DNA of 64,000 bases from Falsiroseomonas algicola (GCF_011040385.1 NZ_JAAIKB010000007.1:1-64000), one strand, 5' to 3'. Positions 18,296-27,340 are shown, numbered from the stretch's first letter. The notes: generated by a model not told the origin, from the sequence alone. Numbers and translations: made by a program.

Positions 18296-19276
18296 ATGGG
18301 CAAGGTCCTCGTCACCGGTGCCGCCGGCTTCATCGGCGCGCATGTCGCCCAGGCCCTGCTGGCGCGGGGTGAGCAGGTGGTCGGGCTCGACAACCTCAAC
18401 CCCTATTACGACCCGGCGCTGAAGCGCGCGCGGCTGGCGGCGCTGACGGGAAAGGCCGAGGCGGGGGCCTTCGCCTTCCACCAGATCGACCTGTCGGACC
18501 AGGATGCGGTGCTGGCGCTGTTCAAGGCCGATCCCGCGATCGACCGCGTGGTGCATCTGGGCGCGCAGGCCGGCGTGCGCTGGTCGCTGGAAGCGCCCTT
18601 CGCCTATACGGCCGCCAATGTCACCGGCCACCTGGCGATCCTGGAGGCGGTGCGGCGGAGCGAGGGGCGGATCGGCCACACCGTCTATGCCTCCACGAGT
18701 TCGGTCTACGGCTCCCGCACCGATGGCGCCTTCCGGGAGGGTGACCGGGTGGACAGCCCGGCCAGCCTCTATGCCGCGACCAAGGCGGCGGGGGAGCTGA
18801 TGTCGAAGGTCTATGTGGACCTCTACAAGCTGAAGCTGACGGGGCTTCGCTTCTTCACGGTCTATGGCCCCTGGGGCCGGCCCGACATGGCCTATTGGCT
18901 CTTCACCGACGCGATGCTGAAGGGCCGGCCGATCCGGCTGTTCAACGAGGGGAAGATGCGTCGCGACTTCACCTTCGTGGACGACATCGTGGCCGGCATC
19001 ATCGCGGCGCTGGACCATGCGCCGGCCGCGGCCTCGCATCGCCTCTACAACATCGGCAACAGCAACCCGGAAGAGCTGCTGGACATGGTCGGCATGCTGG
19101 AGGAGTTGCTGGGCGCGAAGGCGGTGACGGAGCTGCTGCCGATGCAGCCCGGCGACGTGCCCGCCACCTTCGCCGACGTCTCCGCCATGAAGCGTGATTT
19201 CGGCTGGCAGCCGACCACCGACCTGCGCACCGGGCTGACGCGCTTCGTCGGCTGGTGGCGCGGCCATTTCGGCTGA
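18296..19276 (+). CDS. NAD-dependent epimerase, probable UDP-glucuronate 4-epimerase
   Basis: Predicted to interconvert UDP-glucuronate and UDP-galacturonate. It is an extended SDR protein with the NAD motif GAAGFIGAHVA near residues 8-18 and LDNLNPYYDPALKRARL, which is characteristic of UDP-GlcA 4-epimerases. VHLGAQAGVRWSLEAP, the catalytic STSSVYG and YAATK (Tyr-Lys) follow, then FFTVYGPWGRPDMAYW. Length (326 aa) is normal. The product complements Ugd, which makes UDP-GlcA on the opposite strand 6.5 kb away. It probably heads a plus-strand operon with the two following glycosyltransferases (gaps 18 and 83 bp). Confidence 0.9.
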   Translation: MGKVLVTGAAGFIGAHVAQALLARGEQVVGLDNLNPYYDPALKRARLAALTGKAEAGAFAFHQIDLSDQDAVLALFKADPAIDRVVHLGAQAGVRWSLEAPFAYTAANVTGHLAILEAVRRSEGRIGHTVYASTSSVYGSRTDGAFREGDRVDSPASLYAATKAAGELMSKVYVDLYKLKLTGLRFFTVYGPWGRPDMAYWLFTDAMLKGRPIRLFNEGKMRRDFTFVDDIVAGIIAALDHAPAAASHRLYNIGNSNPEELLDMVGMLEELLGAKAVTELLPMQPGDVPATFADVSAMKRDFGWQPTTDLRTGLTRFVGWWRGHFG

Positions 19277-19294
19277 TCCGGCCCGGTCCGATCC

Positions 19295-20416
19295 ATGTCC
19301 AGTGACCTATCCGTGGTGCAGGCGCCCATCATCATCTTCGCCTTCGCCCGGCCCGACTACCTGCGCCGGCTGTGCCGGTCGCTGAAGGCGCAGCAGGGCG
19401 TCCTGCTGGACGAGGCCTCAATCCACCTGATGCAGGATGGTGCGAAGTCCCGGCGTTCGGCCATCACCTATGCCGATCCCGCGTTGATCGAGGCGAGCAT
19501 CGCCGCCTTCCGGGAGGTCTTCCCGCGCGGCCAGGTGCATCCGGCGCCGGAGAACCTCGGCGTCGCGATGAACATCCTGCGGGGGGAGCGCCACGCCTTC
19601 CAGACGCTGCGGGCCGACATCGCCTATTTCTTCGAGGAGGACCTGGAGCTCGGCCCCGCCTACCTCGCGATGATGGAGGTGCTGGCGGCGCGCTTCGGGC
19701 GGCACAAGCGGCTCGGCTATTTCGCGGCCTATGGCGACCACCGCCGGCAGGGCGACCCGCAGGCGCCGCAGATCGTGCCGCTGGAACACCATTGGGGCTT
19801 CGGGCTGACGCGGCATTGCTGGCAGGCGCTGCAGCCCTGGCTGAAGCCGTTCCACCAGGTCTACCAGCAGGTGGACTACCAGGCGCGGCCGCATCTGCGG
19901 ATCGTCGAGCTGTTCGAGAGCTGCCGCGTCTCCTCCATGGCGTCGTCGCAGGACGTGGCGAAGACCATGGCCTGCGCCGATCTCGGCTTCGCGCGCATCA
20001 ACACGGATGTGGGCTTCGCCCGCTACATCGGCGCGGTGGGGGAGAGCTTCCGGGAGGATCGCTTCGCCGCCCATGGCTTCGCCGAGGTGCCGGTGGCGGA
20101 GACGCTGCCGGCCACGCTGCCCGAAGGCTCGGCCGAGATACTGGACCGCATCGCGGCGGAGAAGTTCGAGGCCTGCAGCGCCCATCGGCGCGATGCCTAT
20201 GAGCGCGAACTGGCCGTCATGCGCCGCACCTTCTTCAACCCCGACCGCCTGGTCACTCGGGAGGAGCTGGAGGCGCTGTGGCGGCTGCTGATGGACCGGC
20301 TGCCGACCGACGACGAATACTACGCGAAGAATGTCGGCGTGCGCACGCTGCGGCAGGTGCGCCGGTCGCTGCTCCGCAGCCGCGAGGCGCAGGGCAAGGG
20401 GTTCTACCTCGGCTGA
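19295..20416 (+). CDS. Glycosyltransferase, GT-A fold (GT2-like)
   Basis: Probably transfers a sugar during surface glycan synthesis. The 373-residue product opens with a GT-A strand-helix start IIIFAFARPDYLRRLCRSLKAQQGV. It has the acidic metal/nucleotide motif AYFFEEDLELGPAYLAMMEVL near residues 110-130 and HHWGFGLTRHCWQAL, then SSQDVAKTMACADLGFARINTDVGFARYIGAVGESF. Pattern and length suggest relatives of the GT2/GNT-I-like family. It is a clear paralogue of the N-terminal half of the next gene, with the same order of motifs, implying tandem duplication. Donor and acceptor unknown. Confidence 0.78.
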   Translation: MSSDLSVVQAPIIIFAFARPDYLRRLCRSLKAQQGVLLDEASIHLMQDGAKSRRSAITYADPALIEASIAAFREVFPRGQVHPAPENLGVAMNILRGERHAFQTLRADIAYFFEEDLELGPAYLAMMEVLAARFGRHKRLGYFAAYGDHRRQGDPQAPQIVPLEHHWGFGLTRHCWQALQPWLKPFHQVYQQVDYQARPHLRIVELFESCRVSSMASSQDVAKTMACADLGFARINTDVGFARYIGAVGESFREDRFAAHGFAEVPVAETLPATLPEGSAEILDRIAAEKFEACSAHRRDAYERELAVMRRTFFNPDRLVTREELEALWRLLMDRLPTDDEYYAKNVGVRTLRQVRRSLLRSREAQGKGFYLG

Positions 20417-20499
20417 GGGTGAAGCGGGACGCGGCGGTGGCCGCCTGCCCGTCGGGCGAACAGGCGGCTGCGGCCGTACAGGATGGGAAGACGAGACCG

Positions 20500-22212
20500 A
20501 TGCACGCGCCCATCGCGGTGATGTCGTTCAACCGGCCGGACTACCTGCGGCAGGTGCTGTCGAGCCTGGCGGCCCAGCAGGGGGCGGCGATCGAGGAACG
20601 GCAGGTCATCCTGTTCCAGGACAATTGGCGCAACGCGCAGAGCGGGCGCATCTGCGCCGAGGCCGCGGATATCGAGGCCTGCATCGCGGTGTTCCGGGAG
20701 ATCTTCCCGGGCGGCCAGGTGATGGCGGCGCCGAGCAACCTCGGCGTGGCGGAGAACTTCTTCCGCGCCGAGACGCACATGTTCCGGGAGATCGGCGCCG
20801 ATTGCGCCTATTTCTTCGAGGACGACCTGGTGCTGGAGCCGAACTACCTGGCGACGCTGGACCGGATGCGCGCCGCCTGCGCGGAATCCGGGCAGGTCGG
20901 CTACTTCGCCTGCTACGGCAACCTGCAGGCGACGGAGGCCGACCAGCGCAAGAATGCGCGGGTGTTGCGGCGGCTCGGCCATCTCTGGGGCTTCGGCCTG
21001 TTCCGGCGGCATTGGGAGGAGATGCAGCCGGTGATGGCGGACTACTACGCCATGGTGCTGGGGCGGGACTACCGGCTGCGGCCGACGCCGGAGATCCTGC
21101 GGCACTACCGGTCGCGCGGGATCATGGCGGGCGTCTCCTCCCAGGACGATGTGAAGAAGGCGGTGACCTACTTCCTCGGCCGGGTCGCGCTGAACACCAA
21201 TGTGGTGAATGCGCGCTACATCGGCGCGGTCGGCCTGCACATGAACGAGGCGAAGTTCGAGGCCGCGGGCTTCGCGCGCACCGTGGTGCTCGGGCTGCAG
21301 GACCAGCCCTTCGACTTCCCCGACGCGGCGCGGCTGGAGACGCTGCGGCAGGAGGAGGCGACGGCGCGGGCCCGGGCGCTGGAGCGGGAGGCCGCCGCCG
21401 CCGCCGCCAAGGCCGCCGCCGCGGCGGAGAAGGCGGCTGCCCGGGCAGCCAGGACGGGCGGGGCGGCGAAGGCCGCTGTCGCGGCGCCTGCGCTCTCCCT
21501 CGACGCCGCAACGGCTGAAGCGGAGCCTGCCTCCGGCGCGGAGGTCCCGGACGAGTTGGCGGATGGCAAGGCCCCGTCCCGGGGGAGGGACGAGGGCGCC
21601 ATCGGCAAGCCGCGCATGACGCCGGAGGAACTCGCGCTGTTCGGCCGCGTGCTGGGGAGCGGCCGGCGGCGCTACGCGGAATTCGGTCTCGGCGCCTCCA
21701 CCCTGCTGGCGGTGCGGCAGGGCTTCGAGGCGGTGGTCGGGGTGGAATCGGACCCGGCCTGGCTCGCCGCCGTATCGCGGCACGAGGAGGTCGCGGCGGA
21801 GGTCGCGGCGGGTCGGTGCAGCCTGGTGCACGGGAATATCGGGGCGGTCGGCGCCTGGGGCGCGCCGGCCGACCGGCAGGAGGTGAAGCCCTGGCCGCGC
21901 TACATCGCGGCGATGTGGGACGCCTGGGACCGTCGCGGCAGCAGCCCCGACCTGGTCTTCGTCGACGGCCGCTTCCGCGTGGCCTGCTGCGTCTCCGTCG
22001 CCCTGATGGCCGCGGCGCGCAGCGGGCAGGGGCCGATGCCACTGGTGATGATGCAGGACATCAATGACCGGCGGCCGGGCTACCAGCGGGTCTTCGACTA
22101 CTTCCACCTGGAGGAGCAGGCGGGCAGCCTCTGCGTCATGTCGCCGCGGCAGCGCGTTTCCCCGGAACGGCTGCTGGCCGCCCTGCTGGGCCACATCTTC
22201 GAAATCACCTGA
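20500..22212 (+). CDS. Glycosyltransferase-methyltransferase-like fusion protein
   Basis: A 570-residue fusion. Residues 1-285 are a GT-A glycosyltransferase paralogous to the preceding gene (APIAVMSFNRPDYLRQVLSS, CAYFFEDDLVLEPNYLATLD, GHLWGFGLFRRHWEEMQP, ALNTNVVNARYIGAVGLHMNE). Residues about 290-370 are an Ala/Glu/Arg-rich linker, probably helical and then disordered. Residues about 375-570 resemble a class I SAM-dependent fold (YAEFGLGASTLLAV, VVGVESDPAWLAAV, PDLVFVDGRFRVACCVSVAL). The start is the ATG at 20500; an upstream in-frame extension would overlap the previous gene by 139 bp. The second domain may methylate the sugar the first adds, but its substrate and activity are unproven. Confidence 0.75.
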   Translation: MHAPIAVMSFNRPDYLRQVLSSLAAQQGAAIEERQVILFQDNWRNAQSGRICAEAADIEACIAVFREIFPGGQVMAAPSNLGVAENFFRAETHMFREIGADCAYFFEDDLVLEPNYLATLDRMRAACAESGQVGYFACYGNLQATEADQRKNARVLRRLGHLWGFGLFRRHWEEMQPVMADYYAMVLGRDYRLRPTPEILRHYRSRGIMAGVSSQDDVKKAVTYFLGRVALNTNVVNARYIGAVGLHMNEAKFEAAGFARTVVLGLQDQPFDFPDAARLETLRQEEATARARALEREAAAAAAKAAAAAEKAAARAARTGGAAKAAVAAPALSLDAATAEAEPASGAEVPDELADGKAPSRGRDEGAIGKPRMTPEELALFGRVLGSGRRRYAEFGLGASTLLAVRQGFEAVVGVESDPAWLAAVSRHEEVAAEVAAGRCSLVHGNIGAVGAWGAPADRQEVKPWPRYIAAMWDAWDRRGSSPDLVFVDGRFRVACCVSVALMAAARSGQGPMPLVMMQDINDRRPGYQRVFDYFHLEEQAGSLCVMSPRQRVSPERLLAALLGHIFEIT

Positions 22213-22635
22213 CCGATTCGACATGGTCGCGCGGCCACCCGCCGTGCCGTGACGGCCGATCGATCAACCCCGGTTCCCCGAGACATGCACAACCTAACGA
22301 TTTATTCATGATTTGCTGCGCTGCGATATTGGCGTCGTGGACGAACACGTTTACGCTTCGCGCAACGGTGGCAAAAGCGCCACGGCTGTCAGGCGGCAAC
22401 CCTGCGCGATGGGGTGGGGAGCCGTGGGGCAGGGGGGCTCAACAACAAGCGCATCCTCGACAGACGCCGCCCCCGCCGGGCAGGACCGGCGGCCCGTGGC
22501 GTGCAACCCAGGGTGGCGCTTGTGGCTGAGGCGGTCCAGGGCTCGGGCGCCGGCAACCGGCGGCGTACGGGGGGCCGCCAGGGCGGGGGTGTGAGCCCCG
22601 GCACGGGTAGGCTTGAGACGGAGAAGGGATCGCTC
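22213..22635. promoter_or_regulatory. 423-bp intergenic region
   Basis: Lies between the fusion gene and the DUF4214 methyltransferase, both on the plus strand. The first half (about 22270-22390) is AT-rich for this genome and probably holds a new promoter. The reading frame of the next gene is open upstream to an ATG at 22414, but that part translates to Arg/Gly-rich sequence with no family resemblance. No RNA gene or terminator hairpin was recognised. Confidence 0.35.
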
Positions 22636-23724
22636 GTGAGCGCAGTGAAGACCTCCGAACCCGCAGCCGCGCCGCGCGCGGACCAGCCCGCGCCGGCGAA
22701 GGCGCCGCCGGCGCCGAAAGCCGCCGCGAAGAAGCCTCCGCCGAAGCCGATCGACCGCACCGCGACCGCCGCCGACGTGGCCGCCGCCTACCGCCTGCTG
22801 CTGGGAAGGGAGCCTGAATCGGAAGCCGTGGTGGCCGGCCACCTGGCCGCCGTGAAGGATATCGGCGCGCTGCGCGACCGCATCATGGGATCCGCCGAGT
22901 TCCAGCGCGTGGCCTATGCCGCCATGGCGACGCCCGGCATCCGGCGCGCGGCGGGCTACGAGCCCGTGCCGATGGAGATCGAGGTCTCCTCCAAGGAGAC
23001 GGAGCGGATGCTGGCGCAGGTCCGCCGCGTCTGGACGGAGCTGGGCCAGAAGCGGCCCTTCTTCTCCGTGCTCGGGGAGCGTCGCTTCGCGCCCGACCAG
23101 GTGGAGAAGAACCGGGAGGCCTTCGAGAAGACCGGCCGGGACGAGACCGATGTGCTGAAGCGGCGGCTGGCGGCCCTCGAGATCGATGTGGCGGACCATC
23201 CGGAGGCGGTGGATTACGGCTGCGGCGTGGGCCGCGTGACGGTGCCCTTCGGCGCGGTCTTCAAGAAGGTGACGGGGTTCGACATCTCCCAGCCGCATCT
23301 CGACCTGGCGCAGGCGGCAGTGCGGGCGGAGGGGCGGCGCAACGTCACGCTGGCGGTGGTGAAGGACATCCGCACGCTGGACGTGCCGCAGCACGACTTC
23401 TTCCATTCCCGCATGGTGCTGCACCGGAACCCGCCGCCGCTGCAGGCGCAGATCCTGCGGCGCTGCCTGGCGCGGGTGCGGATCGGGGGCATCGCCGTCT
23501 TCCAGCTGCTGACGCATCTGGAAGGCTATGCCTATGATACCGCCGCCTGGATGGCCGCGCCGCCGGCGGAGGAGCCGGAGGTGCATGTGCTGCGGCAGGA
23601 CATCGTCTTCGGCATCCTGAAGGAACTTGGCTTCCAGCCGCTGCATGTCGCGCGCGACCACAGCCTGCCGGGCTTCGACCGGATCTCGACCCAGTTCATC
23701 GCCCGGCGCGTGCGCCTTGACTAG
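22636..23724 (+). CDS. DUF4214-containing SAM-dependent methyltransferase
   Basis: Likely methylates a glycan or carrier in the surface polysaccharide pathway. The GTG start at 22636 is chosen because a GGAGAAGGG ribosome site lies about 8 nt upstream and the Ala/Pro/Lys-rich N-terminal tail begins there. Residues about 45-95 form a DUF4214-like helical domain (VAAAYRLLLGREPESEAVVAGHLAAV, then IMGSAEFQR). Residues about 190-300 form a class I methyltransferase with motif I VDYGCGVGRVTVPFG, motif II VTGFDISQPHLDLAQ and HSRMVLHRNPPPLQAQILRRC. The product is 362 residues. The next gene, 9 bp downstream, carries the same DUF4214 motif. Confidence 0.78.
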   Translation: MSAVKTSEPAAAPRADQPAPAKAPPAPKAAAKKPPPKPIDRTATAADVAAAYRLLLGREPESEAVVAGHLAAVKDIGALRDRIMGSAEFQRVAYAAMATPGIRRAAGYEPVPMEIEVSSKETERMLAQVRRVWTELGQKRPFFSVLGERRFAPDQVEKNREAFEKTGRDETDVLKRRLAALEIDVADHPEAVDYGCGVGRVTVPFGAVFKKVTGFDISQPHLDLAQAAVRAEGRRNVTLAVVKDIRTLDVPQHDFFHSRMVLHRNPPPLQAQILRRCLARVRIGGIAVFQLLTHLEGYAYDTAAWMAAPPAEEPEVHVLRQDIVFGILKELGFQPLHVARDHSLPGFDRISTQFIARRVRLD

Positions 23725-23733
23725 AACCGGTCC

Positions 23734-24426
23734 ATGACCCTGGCGCATCTGGATGCGGTGACCCAGGCCGGCATCATCGAGGGCTGGGCCTGCGACCCGC
23801 AGCGGCCGCGTGAGACCCTGGCGCTGGCGGTGCTGCTGGATGACGGGACGGCGGTGGCGGCCGGGCGGGCGGAGCTGTTCCGCGAGGACCTGATGGACGC
23901 CCAACTCCGCTACGGCTGGTGCGCCTTCCGCCTGCGCGCGGCGCTGGGGCCCGAGGCGCTGGCGGCGCAGAGGCTGCGGCTGGTGGAGGCCACGACGGGC
24001 GCGGTGCTGCATGTGCAGCCGCAGCTGCCGATCCGCCATGTCGAGCACCATGACTGCGAGACGGTGGAGGCGGTGGTGGCGGAAGACCCCACCATGCTGC
24101 GCTCCATCGACCAGCTGGCGGGGTGCGGGGATCTGTTCGCGGCCTTCATCGCGCAGGAAGGTCTGCCCGCCTTCATCCGCGCCGCCTATGGCTACGTGCT
24201 CGGACGGCCGGCCGATCCGGTCGGCTTCGCCAGCTACGAGAAGCTGATGCGCCGCGGCGCGCTGACGCCCTTCGGCCTGCTGGCCATCCTGGCGGATAGC
24301 GGGGAGTTCCGGTCCCGGCCGCGGCTGCTGCCATCCCCGGTGCAGCCGGCCTTCGTCTTCGCGACCGCCGCGGCGCCGCCGGCTGCGCCCGAGCTGACAC
24401 TGGATGACGGGGCGGACGCGGCGTGA
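23734..24426 (+). CDS. DUF4214 domain protein
   Basis: Function unknown. The 230-residue product has two parts. Residues about 1-100 contain GIIEGWACDPQRPRETLALAVLL and YGWCAFRLRAALGPE, a small beta domain of the GWA-D type often fused to glycosyltransferases. Residues about 130-200 are a DUF4214-like helical unit (FIRAAYGYVLGRPADPVGFASYEKLMRRGAL, then ILADSGEFRSR). There is no signal peptide or membrane span. It sits 9 bp after the methyltransferase and overlaps the next gene by 4 bp, so it is part of a translationally coupled operon. DUF4214 may dock these enzymes onto a shared glycan or partner; that is inference. Confidence 0.65.
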   Translation: MTLAHLDAVTQAGIIEGWACDPQRPRETLALAVLLDDGTAVAAGRAELFREDLMDAQLRYGWCAFRLRAALGPEALAAQRLRLVEATTGAVLHVQPQLPIRHVEHHDCETVEAVVAEDPTMLRSIDQLAGCGDLFAAFIAQEGLPAFIRAAYGYVLGRPADPVGFASYEKLMRRGALTPFGLLAILADSGEFRSRPRLLPSPVQPAFVFATAAAPPAAPELTLDDGADAA

Positions 24427-25499
24427 GCGGTGGTTCCGTCCTGCTTGTCTCGGTCCCGGCGGTGCATCTCTCGGGGCTGGACCTGCCCGGCTCCCTCTAC
24501 CCCTGGCGCTGCCTGCGGGATGCGGTGCTGCCGCCCGATCTGCGGCTGGCGCTGCTGCTGGTGATGCAGTCGGCGGAGGCGCAGCAGACCGAGATCCGCT
24601 TCGTCGCCCGGCCGGAAATCTTCACCCATGGCGCGGCACGCGACTGGCTGGATGCGCAGTCCGGCGGCGCGCAGGACCACCTGGCGCTGACGGATGGCAA
24701 CACGCTCCGGCTGATCCCGGGGCTGCGCAACCACATGTTCTTCTTCCCCCGCGGCATGACGTCGCGGGAGGGGGCGCTGAACCGGCTGGTGCGGCTGGTG
24801 CCGGAGGCCTTCGCGGGCCTTGCCTCCCAGGTCAACGGCACGCTGACCTTCCGGCTGGGGTCGCGCTGGATCAGGCCGCCGATGCTGCCGCTGGGCTTCG
24901 CGGTGACGCCGGTGGGCGAGCCCGCGCAATACACGCCCTTCGTCTGGCTGCCCGGCAACCATGGCTATGCCGGCGTGCTGAGCGCGAAGGAGGCGATGGA
25001 GGGCGTGCCCCTGCCGAAGCCGCCGCACTACGTGCCGCTGACCCTCGGCGCGCTGAGCGACCATCCCTTCGTGGTGGAACTGGCGAGGCAGGTGCGGGAG
25101 GTGGTGCTGGACCCCGCGAAGGGCCCGCTGCTGATCGGCCTGCCGGCGCTGGACCGCGACGATGCCGCCACCAAGGACCAGGTGGAGGCGGTGCTGGAAG
25201 CCTTCAGCCGCAGCGGCATCGCGCTGCCCCGCCTCTCCTCCTGGGCCGTGCGCTTCGTGGCGGGGATGCCGGATCCCGCCGCGCTGGCCGGCGCCCGGCT
25301 GACGCTGCATGCCCATGTCCCCTTCTGGCATTTCGGGCGGGACATCTTCGACGCGGTGGGGGAGGTGACGCTGACCGGCAGCGGGTCGCTTTCCGGCCCC
25401 GCCTCCCTCTTCTCCACCTGGCTCGGCCGCGCGGTGCCGGTGCGGCGCATCCGGCCGCAACTCGGCCTGCTGCCGGTGACGACGGGGCAGGTGCCATGA
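24423..25499 (+). CDS. Hypothetical protein of the glycan operon
   Basis: No family recognised. The product is 358 residues with a GTG start overlapping the upstream stop (GTGA) and an ATGA overlap with the following glycosyltransferase, so it is tightly coupled to both. There is no signal peptide or clear membrane span. Visible features are an N-terminal hydrophobic strand SVLLVSVPAVHLSGLDLPGSLYPWRCL, a Pro/Phe-rich middle (AQYTPFVWLPGNHGYAG) and a C-terminal LTLHAHVPFWHFGRDIFDAVG. The scattered His and Asp residues could be a hydrolase or transferase site, but no motif decides this. Its position suggests a glycan-assembly role. Confidence 0.6.
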   Translation: MSGGSVLLVSVPAVHLSGLDLPGSLYPWRCLRDAVLPPDLRLALLLVMQSAEAQQTEIRFVARPEIFTHGAARDWLDAQSGGAQDHLALTDGNTLRLIPGLRNHMFFFPRGMTSREGALNRLVRLVPEAFAGLASQVNGTLTFRLGSRWIRPPMLPLGFAVTPVGEPAQYTPFVWLPGNHGYAGVLSAKEAMEGVPLPKPPHYVPLTLGALSDHPFVVELARQVREVVLDPAKGPLLIGLPALDRDDAATKDQVEAVLEAFSRSGIALPRLSSWAVRFVAGMPDPAALAGARLTLHAHVPFWHFGRDIFDAVGEVTLTGSGSLSGPASLFSTWLGRAVPVRRIRPQLGLLPVTTGQVP

Positions 25500-26590
25500 A
25501 GCCCGCGCTCACCATCGACATCACCCCGCTGCTGGAAAGCCAGTGGACGGGCATCCCGGTCTTCACCCGCCGCCTGGTGCAGGCGCTGGACCCGCATCTG
25601 CGGCTGCATTTCTGCCAGGGCCCGAACGGGGTGCCGGAGGAGGCGGTGCGCCAGGCGATCCGCATCGGCACCGGGACCTATCTGCGCGACGCCATCCATA
25701 CGGAGGTGGAGAGCGTGCAGCAGGAGGCGCGGCGGCCGGCGATCGACCCCGCCATCCCGCTGCTCTACCCCTCCGTCAAGCCGAGCCCCGGCGCGGTGGC
25801 GCGGGAGGCCAGCACGATCCACGACATCAGCACGCTGGTGATGCCCGACACCCATGTGCCGGAGAACGTGGCCTTCCACCTGGACCCGCTGCGGGACCAG
25901 ATGGCGTCGGACGAGGTGGTGTTCTGCTGTTCGGAGGCGACGCAGGAGGCGCTCTGTGCCTATGTCCCCTGGGTCCGCCCGAAGACGCGGGTGATGTACC
26001 AGTACGTCGACTGGCCCGAGGGGTTCGAGGCCATGGACCGCAACCAGCCGGCCATCCGGCTGGGGCGCTATGCCGTGGTGATCGGCACGGTGGAGCCGCG
26101 CAAGAATCTGCGCCTGCTGCTGCGGGCGCTGGAAGAACCCTCCGTCGCCGCGGCCGACCTGCATTTCGTGGTCATCGGGGCGCGGGGCTGGATGGCGGAC
26201 CAGGCCCTGGCGCAGCTGTCGCCGCAAGCGCAGGCGCGGATCAGCTTCACCGGCTTCATTTCCGAATTCGCGAAGTACCGGCTGCTGCGGCACGCGGAAT
26301 TCCTGGTCTATCCCTCGGTCTATGAGGGGTTCGGGATTCCGGCGGTGGAAGCGATGAGCCTCGGCAAGCCGGTGCTCGCCTCGCTCAGCTCCAGCTTCCC
26401 GGAGGTGATCGGGCCGGCGGGGCTGTTCTTCGACCCCTTCAGCATCGATGGCTTCCTGGCGGCGCTGGAGGAGATGGCGAATCCGGCCCTGCAGGCGGAA
26501 CTCGCCGCCCATGCCGTGCCGCAGGCGTCGCGCTTCAACGCGGCGGTGATGGCGGCGCCGGTGCTGGAGTGGCTGGGGGTGCCGGGCTGA
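25496..26590 (+). CDS. Glycosyltransferase family 4 protein
   Basis: GT-B retaining glycosyltransferase, 364 residues. The ATG at 25496 overlaps the previous stop, and the longer upstream frame is a shadow. The N-terminal acceptor domain starts ALTIDITPLLESQWTGIPVFTRRL and contains STIHDISTLVMP. The C-terminal donor domain has AVVIGTVEPRKNLRLLLRAL near residues 195-215, HFVVIGARGWM, and the nucleotide-sugar motif YPSVYEGFGIPAVEAMSLGKPVLAS with the expected E-x7-E spacing. It is the last gene of the 22.6-26.6 kb operon and converges on the FkbM methyltransferase. Sugar specificity unknown. Confidence 0.85.
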   Translation: MKPALTIDITPLLESQWTGIPVFTRRLVQALDPHLRLHFCQGPNGVPEEAVRQAIRIGTGTYLRDAIHTEVESVQQEARRPAIDPAIPLLYPSVKPSPGAVAREASTIHDISTLVMPDTHVPENVAFHLDPLRDQMASDEVVFCCSEATQEALCAYVPWVRPKTRVMYQYVDWPEGFEAMDRNQPAIRLGRYAVVIGTVEPRKNLRLLLRALEEPSVAAADLHFVVIGARGWMADQALAQLSPQAQARISFTGFISEFAKYRLLRHAEFLVYPSVYEGFGIPAVEAMSLGKPVLASLSSSFPEVIGPAGLFFDPFSIDGFLAALEEMANPALQAELAAHAVPQASRFNAAVMAAPVLEWLGVPG

Positions 26591-26620
26591 CCCGGTCAGC
26601 CCCCCTGGTCGCTGACCTCT

Positions 26621-27340
26621 TCAGGCGCCCTGCGCATCCTTGAGCGCCTTGGCGGCCTCGTAGAACCGGCTGTGGATGAAGACCGGGTTGGCGCGGCGCA
26701 GGACCGGCAGCTGGTTCTGGAAGGTCTGGTCGTAGAACTGGAACAGCAGGAAACCGGCATCCCGCAGCAGGTCCTCCAGCGCCCGGAAGGGGGCATGCAG
26801 GGTGTTGTACGGGTTCATCGAGGCTTCCACCTGCACGAAGTCGATTCGCGGCAGCGTCCCGGCGAAGCCCTTCAGCACATCGAGGTCATGCCCCTCGGTG
26901 TCGATCTTCAGGTAGGAGATCGCCTCGATCCCATGATGGGCGCAGAACTGGTCGCCCGTGAGGATGGTGACGCTTTCGGTGTTCCGCGCCCCGGGCCGCG
27001 CCGGGATGACGCGGTTGTTGGTGCTCAGGGCGCGCGCGGTCATCATCGCCTCCCCGGAGGTGGCGCCGAGCGCGGCGTGGCAGGGCTTGATCCGGGGATT
27101 GGCCGCGACGTTGCCGGCCAGCACGGCGAAGGTGGAGGCCACCGGTTCGAAGGCATGGATCACCTCCGCTTCCGGCGCCGCCACGGCGAAAGCGGTGCAG
27201 CTCTGCCCGATATTGGCCCCGACGTCGAAGATCACCCTGAAGGCGTAGTCCGGCATCTGCCGCCGGACATGCTGGAAGAAGAGGGGAGGCCTGGCGGGCG
27301 GCAGCGCCGCCGGTGTCGCGCGGACGGGGTCGATGCTCAT
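26621..27340 (-). CDS. FkbM family methyltransferase
   Basis: Predicted SAM-dependent O-methyltransferase acting on a sugar or glycan. The 239-residue product shows FkbM landmarks: VIFDVGANIGQSCTAFA near residues 36-52 (SAM site), IHAFEPVASTFAVL, and SYLKIDTEGHDLDVLKGFAGTLPRIDFVQVEAS near residues 140-175. The C terminus has the usual LLRDAGFLLFQFYDQ. It lies alone on the minus strand, with a 238-bp divergent region to glmS. Membership of the glycan block suggests it decorates that glycan. Confidence 0.85.
   Translation of the reverse strand: MSIDPVRATPAALPPARPPLFFQHVRRQMPDYAFRVIFDVGANIGQSCTAFAVAAPEAEVIHAFEPVASTFAVLAGNVAANPRIKPCHAALGATSGEAMMTARALSTNNRVIPARPGARNTESVTILTGDQFCAHHGIEAISYLKIDTEGHDLDVLKGFAGTLPRIDFVQVEASMNPYNTLHAPFRALEDLLRDAGFLLFQFYDQTFQNQLPVLRRANPVFIHSRFYEAAKALKDAQGA

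Noticed and set aside
20278-20499. Longer start for the glycosyltransferase-methyltransferase fusion
   Set aside because: It would overlap the previous glycosyltransferase by 139 bp and adds no conserved sequence; the GT domain begins at MHAPIAVMSFNRPDYL.
24404-25495. Upstream extension of the GT4 glycosyltransferase to a 728-residue protein
   Set aside because: The extension overlaps the 358-residue hypothetical gene entirely and is Ala/Gly/Arg-rich; the GT4 domain begins naturally at the ATG at 25496.
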